A stretch of 6,610 bases of DNA from Bradyrhizobium sp. (GTDB taxonomy: Bacteria; Pseudomonadota; Alphaproteobacteria; Rhizobiales; Xanthobacteraceae). Each line of letters starts with the position of its first letter. Position 1 is the first letter of the stretch. The DNA is taken from positions 1 to 6,610 of the forward strand of contig JAICIT010000144.1 of NCBI GenBank assembly GCA_025960445.1, in the 5' to 3' direction. A program made the translations under genes and the position numbers. Positions 1 through 6,610 of this stretch are shown here, piece by piece. Under the pieces are notes generated by a model. That model was given only the letters and a program-made list of their open reading frames with translations, searched no databases and was not told the DNA's origin.

Positions 1-571
1 CCCGCTCCATTTTGCACGGTTGCCGTTTGCGGGTCCAATGAGGCAGAAAAGCGGCTGTAATACCCGTTTGTCTCCACCTGAAACAACTCGTTATCGAACT
101 TAGCTTCTAGTCGAAGAACGAACAGTACTAGAATCGTTATACCTTTTACTTGGACTTACCTAAAATTACTGCTGAATTAAGTTTTCTTCGGGAACTCCAA
201 GTTTTGAGGCAAGTAATGATCGCCCTGACGGGTCGGGGTTCCACCGCATCTTTCATGGCAGCACGCGTGCAATCGGATGGAACGAATCCATTTTGGCGAG
301 CGCGCTGAGTGTTGCGAGGGGCATGCAAGGTTGGTGCGCAGGCCAAAAGTGACCGTTGGTCGATGCATGCGGCATGGCGCGGCAGCGGCCTACGTTATGT
401 TGCACCTGCGCTCACGCTATGTTAGCAAAGCCACGATTTTAACGATCATGGTATTACCCATACCGGTCGAAAATCGAAGTCCCGCTTGAATTCCAAGGGC
501 TTGGATCGCAGGCGCCGCATCATTGGCGACGGTTTTCCCCTTGCGAGTTTGACAGCAAAAAGAGCGCGCTT
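1..571. other. Long upstream region of the F1 operon, no gene supported
   Basis: No reading frame here has a recognisable protein or a convincing start site. All three plus frames coming in from the left edge are closed by stops within about the first 110 bases. On the minus strand the first 90 or so bases are open in every frame, so a divergent gene could begin just at or beyond the left edge; priA is the neighbour I remember next to atpH in related genomes, but nothing here identifies it. Bases 121-180 are only 18/60 G+C, far below the GC-rich genes downstream, which suits a promoter region. A weak plus-strand promoter-like pair is TTGGAC (150-155), 17 bp, TGAATT (173-178). On the minus strand TATAAC (141-136) resembles a -10 box but has a poor -35. 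Neither is firm. No tRNA or terminator was seen. Confidence 0.5.
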
Positions 572-2678
<2,107 letters not shown>

Positions 2679-2684
2679 TCGGAA

Positions 2685-2698
2685 CGGGCGAAAGCCCG
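2685..2698 (+). other. GAAA-tetraloop hairpin between atpA and atpG
   Basis: CGGGC (2685-2689) pairs perfectly with GCCCG (2694-2698) around a GAAA loop, a GNRA tetraloop that is especially stable in RNA. No T-run follows on the plus strand (the next bases are CTCGTTG), so it does not look like an intrinsic terminator. An mRNA-stabilising or processing structure between atpA and atpG is the more natural reading, but that role is inferred. Confidence 0.6.
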
Positions 2699-2770
2699 CT
2701 CGTTGTTGCCGCTCCAACCTCCGCGCATGGGGAGGCAAAGAGGTTCGAGCCAGAGGATAAGTCAGCCGCA

Positions 2771-3649
2771 ATGGCCAGCTTGAAAGACATGCGGGTCCGC
2801 ATCGCCTCCACCAAGGCGACGCAGAAGATCACCAAGGCCATGCAAATGGTCGCAGCCTCGAAGCTGCGCCGGGCCCAGACCGCCGCCGAAGCGGCGCGGC
2901 CCTATGCGGAGAAAATGGACGCGGTTATTTCCGGCATTGCGAACGCGACCGTGGGTTCGCCGGGCGCGCCCGTACTGCTGGCTGGAACCGGCAGCGATCA
3001 AGTGCACCTGCTACTGGTGTGTACCGGTGAACGCGGACTTTCCGGCGCGTTCAACTCCTCGATCGTTCGTCTTGCCCGCGAGCGTGCGCTGGCGCTGATG
3101 AATGAAGGCAAACAAGTCAAGTTCTTCTGCGTTGGCCGTAAGGGATACGACCAATTGCGACGAACTTTCGAAAAGCAGATCGTCGAGCATGTCGAGCTGC
3201 GCTCGGTTCGTCAGCTCGCGTTTGTGAACGCCGAAGATATCGCCAAGAAAGTGATTGCGCGTTTCGAAGCCGGCGAGTTCGACGTCTGCACCCTGTTCTA
3301 TTCGCGCTTCAAGTCTGTGATCGCGCAGATTCCGACCGCGCAGCAGATTATTCCGCTGGTGGTGGAAGCACGCTCCGCCAATGCGGGCCCGGCGACCTCT
3401 TACGAATATGAGCCGGAAGAAGACGAGATTTTGAGCGGTCTTTTGCCGCGCAATCTCGCGGTGCAGATTTTTCGTGCCCTGTTGGAAAACAACGCCTCGT
3501 TCTACGGCGCGCAGATGAGCGCGATGGACAACGCCACCCGCAACGCCGGCGAGATGATCCGCAAGCAGACTTTGATGTACAACCGGACCCGTCAGGCGAT
3601 GATCACCAAGGAGCTGATTGAAATCATCTCCGGCGCCGAGGCTATCTGA
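2771..3649 (+). CDS. atpG: ATP synthase F1 subunit gamma
   Basis: This 292-residue protein is the gamma subunit, the central shaft whose coiled coil turns inside the alpha3beta3 hexamer and couples proton flow through Fo to ATP synthesis. The N-terminal helix [20 protein letters not shown] with the following [11 protein letters not shown] (about residues 27-37) and the C-terminal helix, with its family signature near [14 protein letters not shown] (about 277-290), form the antiparallel coiled coil. The Rossmann-like globular domain lies between them ([16 protein letters not shown], about residues 79-94). Length is typical. The ATG at 2771 is fixed by the conserved N-terminus; the best ribosome binding site, GAGGA (2753-2757), is rather far at 13 bases. 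It lies 109 bp after atpA and 47 bp before atpD in the same operon. Confidence 0.98.
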   Translation: MASLKDMRVRIASTKATQKITKAMQMVAASKLRRAQTAAEAARPYAEKMDAVISGIANATVGSPGAPVLLAGTGSDQVHLLLVCTGERGLSGAFNSSIVRLARERALALMNEGKQVKFFCVGRKGYDQLRRTFEKQIVEHVELRSVRQLAFVNAEDIAKKVIARFEAGEFDVCTLFYSRFKSVIAQIPTAQQIIPLVVEARSANAGPATSYEYEPEEDEILSGLLPRNLAVQIFRALLENNASFYGAQMSAMDNATRNAGEMIRKQTLMYNRTRQAMITKELIEIISGAEAI

Positions 3650-3669
3650 TGGCCGCAGCGGTCGTTTGA

Positions 3670-5127
<1,458 letters not shown>

Positions 5128-5208
5128 TAGAGGCGCGCAGCAGGAATCGAAAAGGTCAGCGTCGCTCCGTCGCACTGATTTCAGCCATTTGCAATTTTTG
5201 GGTATCCC

Positions 5209-5616
5209 ATGGCCACCTTCCACTTCGATCTCGTCTCGCCTGAAAAGCTTGCCTTCTCCGGCGAGGTTGATCAGGTCGATGTTCCGGGAGTGGAGGGCGA
5301 CTTCGGCGTGCTCGCCGGCCATGCGCCGGTGGTGGCCGCGATTCGGCCCGGAATCCTGACGGTGACGTCAGGAGGCACGCATCAGAAAATTATCGTGCTC
5401 GGCGGCTTGGCCGAAATGTCGGACAACGGCCTCACGGTTTTGGCCGATGTCGCCACTTCGATCGAAGAGCTCGATCGGGCGCGGTTCGCCGACAAGATTT
5501 CGGAGATGGAAGCCAAACTGTCCGAGAAGGAAGGCTCCGCCCTCGACCGAGCGATCGAACGGCTCGATCATTTCAAGAGCATCCAGCATCAGCTCAACAC
5601 CACGGCGCTGCACTAG
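5209..5616 (+). CDS. atpC: ATP synthase F1 subunit epsilon
   Basis: This 135-residue protein is the epsilon subunit, which binds the foot of the gamma shaft, contacts the c-ring and can restrain ATP hydrolysis. Residues 1-85 are the beta-sandwich domain, with the conserved stretch [19 protein letters not shown] (30-48). Residues 87 onward form the helical C-terminal region, rich in Glu, Lys and Arg. Length is normal for alphaproteobacteria. ATG 5209 is the only plausible start: going upstream in frame there is no ATG, GTG or TTG before a TGA at 5176-5178. Oddly, there is no Shine-Dalgarno; the preceding bases read TTTTTGGGTATCCC. The gene lies 81 bp after atpD and closes the operon, with its stop 26 bp from the end of the convergent NUDIX gene. 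Confidence 0.97.
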   Translation: MATFHFDLVSPEKLAFSGEVDQVDVPGVEGDFGVLAGHAPVVAAIRPGILTVTSGGTHQKIIVLGGLAEMSDNGLTVLADVATSIEELDRARFADKISEMEAKLSEKEGSALDRAIERLDHFKSIQHQLNTTALH

Positions 5617-5634
5617 AAGCACGATTTTACGCGC

Positions 5635-5650
5635 GCCCTTGATCAGGGGC
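5635..5650. terminator. Weak hairpin between convergent atpC and the NUDIX gene
   Basis: GCCCTT (5635-5640) can pair with AGGGGC (5645-5650), with one G-T pair, around a GATC loop. It lies between two convergent genes and overlaps the stop codon of the minus-strand gene, a natural place for bidirectional termination. The stem is short and has no T-run after it on either strand, so termination here is only a possibility; Rho-dependent ending is equally plausible. Confidence 0.3.
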
Positions 5651-6194
5651 CGATAGCGGCGAACGCTGCGAATTGTCGGGCGACGATCCGGTATACGTCG
5701 CGCCTGAAGGGCACCACGATCTCGGCCACGCGCTCGAGACGTTCCCATCGCCAGCGGTCGAATTCAACCGCCTGTCCGTTGCGAGCTGTCAGCGGATCGA
5801 TCTCGTCATCGGAGCCCGTAAAACGAAGTGCGAACCATTTCTGGCGCTGGCCGCGGAATTTGGCCAATCGATGTGAAAGTGGTCCGGCGAACGGCGGAAA
5901 CTCATAGGTCAACCAATCGGTTTCACCGAGATATGAGGCGCTGACCACGCCGGTTTCTTCCCAGAGTTCGCGCATCATCGCCTCGCGCGGATTTTCGTTG
6001 GCATCGATGCCTCCCTGCGGCATCTGCCACTCAAGGCCGGGCAGAATGATTTCCGGCCCGTCATCCCTGAAGCGACGCCCGATCAGCACATGACCGGAAG
6101 CGTTGAACAGCGCGATCCCCACATTAGCGCGATAGGGCTTGTCATCGAGCATAAATTCATTGCCGTCGTTCGGGGCGCGCTCCGGCGCCAACAA
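5643..6194 (-). CDS. NUDIX hydrolase, RppH-like RNA pyrophosphohydrolase
   Basis: This is a NUDIX hydrolase of the RppH/Ap(n)A-pyrophosphohydrolase type, a cytoplasmic metal-dependent enzyme. RppH removes pyrophosphate from RNA 5' ends and so triggers mRNA decay; relatives cleave dinucleoside polyphosphates. Counted from the longest start (TTG at 6194, 183 residues), YRANVGIALFN (21-31) opens the fold. The NUDIX box is complete at 61-83: G61, E67, then RELWEETGV with R75, E76, E79 and E80. RppH-type landmarks WQMPQGG (56-62), QKWFALRFTG (118-127) and the tail VPFRRDVY (161-168) are present. The start is uncertain: ATG at 6152 would give 169 residues, closer to the family length as I recall it, and still precede the conserved YRANVGI; neither start has a good ribosome binding site. 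It converges on atpC. Because a second RppH-type gene lies upstream on the same strand, I withhold the symbol rppH here. Confidence 0.9.
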   Translation of the reverse strand: MLAPERAPNDGNEFMLDDKPYRANVGIALFNASGHVLIGRRFRDDGPEIILPGLEWQMPQGGIDANENPREAMMRELWEETGVVSASYLGETDWLTYEFPPFAGPLSHRLAKFRGQRQKWFALRFTGSDDEIDPLTARNGQAVEFDRWRWERLERVAEIVVPFRRDVYRIVARQFAAFAAIGP

Positions 6195-6265
6195 CCTGAG
6201 ATCATGGCAGGATCAGGTCAATCGCACCATTGTCGCTGAATGGCGCACGACGTTATTGGCAGGAT

Positions 6266-6395
6266 CCTCATCCTGAGGAGCATCGCAAAGCGATGCGCCT
6301 CGAAGGTCGAGGCCACCGCGCGCCCGAGCCGAATTGAATGATCCGCGGCCTCGTGGTTCGAGACGCGCGGCGTTGCCGCGCTCCTCACCATGAGG
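6266..6395. repeat. Compound palindromic intergenic repeat with 49-bp arms
   Basis: Two 49-bp arms, 6266-6314 and 6347-6395, are inverted copies of each other matching at 36 of 49 positions, separated by 32 bp. Each arm is itself a chain of small hairpins, mostly with 3-base loops: CCTCA/TGAGG (6266-6278), GCATCGC/GCGATGC (6280-6296) and GCCTCGA/TCGAGGC (6297-6313) in the left arm; CTCG/CGAG (6350-6362, 5-base loop), GCGCGGC/GCCGCGC (6365-6381) and CCTCA/TGAGG (6383-6395) in the right. The motifs resemble, from memory, an abundant intergenic repeat of Bradyrhizobium, Rhodopseudomonas and Nitrobacter genomes. It may be a REP-like element spread by an outside transposase; no transposase gene is in the window. 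The full unit may extend rightwards beyond 6395. Confidence 0.85.
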
Positions 6396-6412
6396 AACTG
6401 GCGAAGCGCAGG

Positions 6413-6451
6413 GCGGGCGTTGTGCGCGCATAGTGCGCGTCAGCCGCCCGC
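6413..6451. repeat. Nested palindrome beside the compound repeat
   Basis: An outer stem GCGGGCG (6413-6419) with CGCCCGC (6445-6451) encloses an inner perfect hairpin CGCGCA-TAG-TGCGCG (6425-6439). The inner hairpin has the same 3-base-loop style as the hairpins of the neighbouring repeat, so this may be the outer part of the same element. No T-run follows on either strand. Confidence 0.6.
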
Positions 6452-6524
6452 GCAAACCGCCGCCCTCTGTTCTTATGTTTGGTGCGGCATCATCTTTTCG
6501 AAAATATGTGCCCATTATTCCGGA

Positions 6525-6610
6525 TCACGCCCCCGCTGGCACGAGCCTCGAGAATTCCTTCACCACCCGTTCGTAAACCGGCCGCTTGAATGGCACGATC
6601 AGTTCGGGGA
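6525..6610 (-). CDS. rppH: RppH-type NUDIX hydrolase, C-terminal end only
   Basis: Only the last 27 codons lie in the window; the gene enters from the right edge and ends at TGA (6527-6525). The visible protein starts PELIVPFKRPVYERVVKEFS and ends RLVPAGA. The E-x-x-VPF-x-R-x-VY-x-x-V-x-x-x-F pattern is the typical C-terminal strand and helix of alphaproteobacterial RppH, and it aligns without gaps to the tail of the complete NUDIX gene downstream (9 identities over the 20 residues from AEIVVPFRRDVY onward). The NUDIX box is outside the window, so catalytic integrity cannot be judged. From memory the VPFKRPVYERVVKEFS ending is that of the canonical rppH in Bradyrhizobium, hence the tentative symbol. 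It is 330 bp upstream of, and co-oriented with, its paralogue. Confidence 0.72.
   Translation of the reverse strand, partial: PELIVPFKRPVYERVVKEFSRLVPAGA

Larger units (their letters stand above)
6195..6524. other. Intergenic region between two NUDIX genes, repeat-rich
   Basis: These 330 bases separate two genes that are both read leftwards. They contain a compound inverted repeat (6266-6395), a further nested palindrome (6413-6451), and a 10-bp direct repeat TGGCAGGATC at 6205-6214 and 6257-6266, the second copy abutting the inverted repeat. A 100-codon minus-strand frame spans most of it, but it is made of repeat sequence and I do not call it a gene. No clear promoter for the downstream NUDIX gene was found; TTGACC on the minus strand just upstream of it has no matching -10 box. 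Confidence 0.6.

Noticed and set aside
1..60. Possible start of a divergent priA-like gene at the left edge
   Set aside because: The minus strand is open there and ATG (10-8) or a TTG/GTG further right could be a start, but there are too few codons and no Shine-Dalgarno. The idea rests only on remembered gene order in related genomes.
146..489. Small open frames on both strands upstream of atpH (minus 146-346 and 177-368, plus 277-489)
   Set aside because: They overlap each other, lack ribosome binding sites and have no recognisable motifs, so none can be supported as a gene.
549..571. TTGACA at 549-554 as a -35 promoter box for atpH
   Set aside because: At normal spacing the -10 box would fall on the GTG start codon itself and the sequence there is not TATAAT-like, so it cannot drive the annotated gene.
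2685..2700. Hairpin after atpA as an intrinsic terminator
   Set aside because: No T-run follows on the plus strand, and atpG, atpD and atpC downstream must be transcribed with the operon.
6203..6205. Minus-strand ATG at 6205-6203 as start of the NUDIX gene
   Set aside because: It is 11 bases from the in-frame TTG at 6194, hence out of frame with the NUDIX protein.
6213..6515. 100-codon minus-strand open frame between the two NUDIX genes
   Set aside because: It is formed largely by the palindromic repeat and the nested palindrome, is rich in Arg, Pro and Gly as GC-rich repeats give when translated, and resembles no family I know. Such frames in dispersed repeats are usually spurious.

Overview
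The window carries the complete F1 (catalytic) half of a bacterial ATP synthase operon in the order atpH-atpA-atpG-atpD-atpC (delta, alpha, gamma, beta, epsilon). It faces, tail to tail, a NUDIX hydrolase of the RNA pyrophosphohydrolase (RppH) type on the minus strand. The five-gene F1 cluster without F0 genes, the GC-rich codon use and protein details such as the glycine-rich insertion in the beta subunit point to an alphaproteobacterium. The Bradyrhizobium / Rhodopseudomonas / Nitrobacter / Afipia group fits best. That placement is from memory of these proteins and of a palindromic intergenic repeat common in the group; no search was run.

Layout. Positions 1-571 hold no gene I can support. 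This long leader contains a markedly AT-rich patch (121-180 is 18/60 GC) and probably carries the operon promoter. Positions 572-5616 are the F1 operon, all on the plus strand: atpH (GTG start) overlaps atpA by one base (TGATG). atpA and atpG are separated by 109 bp containing a small direct repeat and hairpins. atpG and atpD are 47 bp apart, with a strong ribosome binding site before atpD. atpD and atpC are 81 bp apart with almost no recognisable Shine-Dalgarno before atpC. Positions 5643-6194 (minus) encode the NUDIX/RppH-like protein, 26 bp from the end of atpC. Positions 6195-6524 are intergenic and dominated by a 130-bp inverted repeat made of small hairpins. Positions 6525-6610 (minus) are the last 27 codons of a second RppH-type gene that runs off the window, so two rppH-like paralogues lie in tandem.

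How it works together. AtpA and AtpD form the alpha3beta3 catalytic hexamer, AtpG is the rotating central shaft, AtpC is the regulatory foot of the shaft, and AtpH links the hexamer to the peripheral stalk. The membrane F0 subunits must be encoded elsewhere. The RppH-like proteins are predicted to act on RNA 5' ends and have no evident biochemical link to the ATP synthase.

Most of the window is conserved housekeeping sequence. I found no previously undescribed enzyme system. The observations most worth a second look are the compound palindromic repeat, whose arms show compensatory changes, and the tandem rppH paralogues around it.
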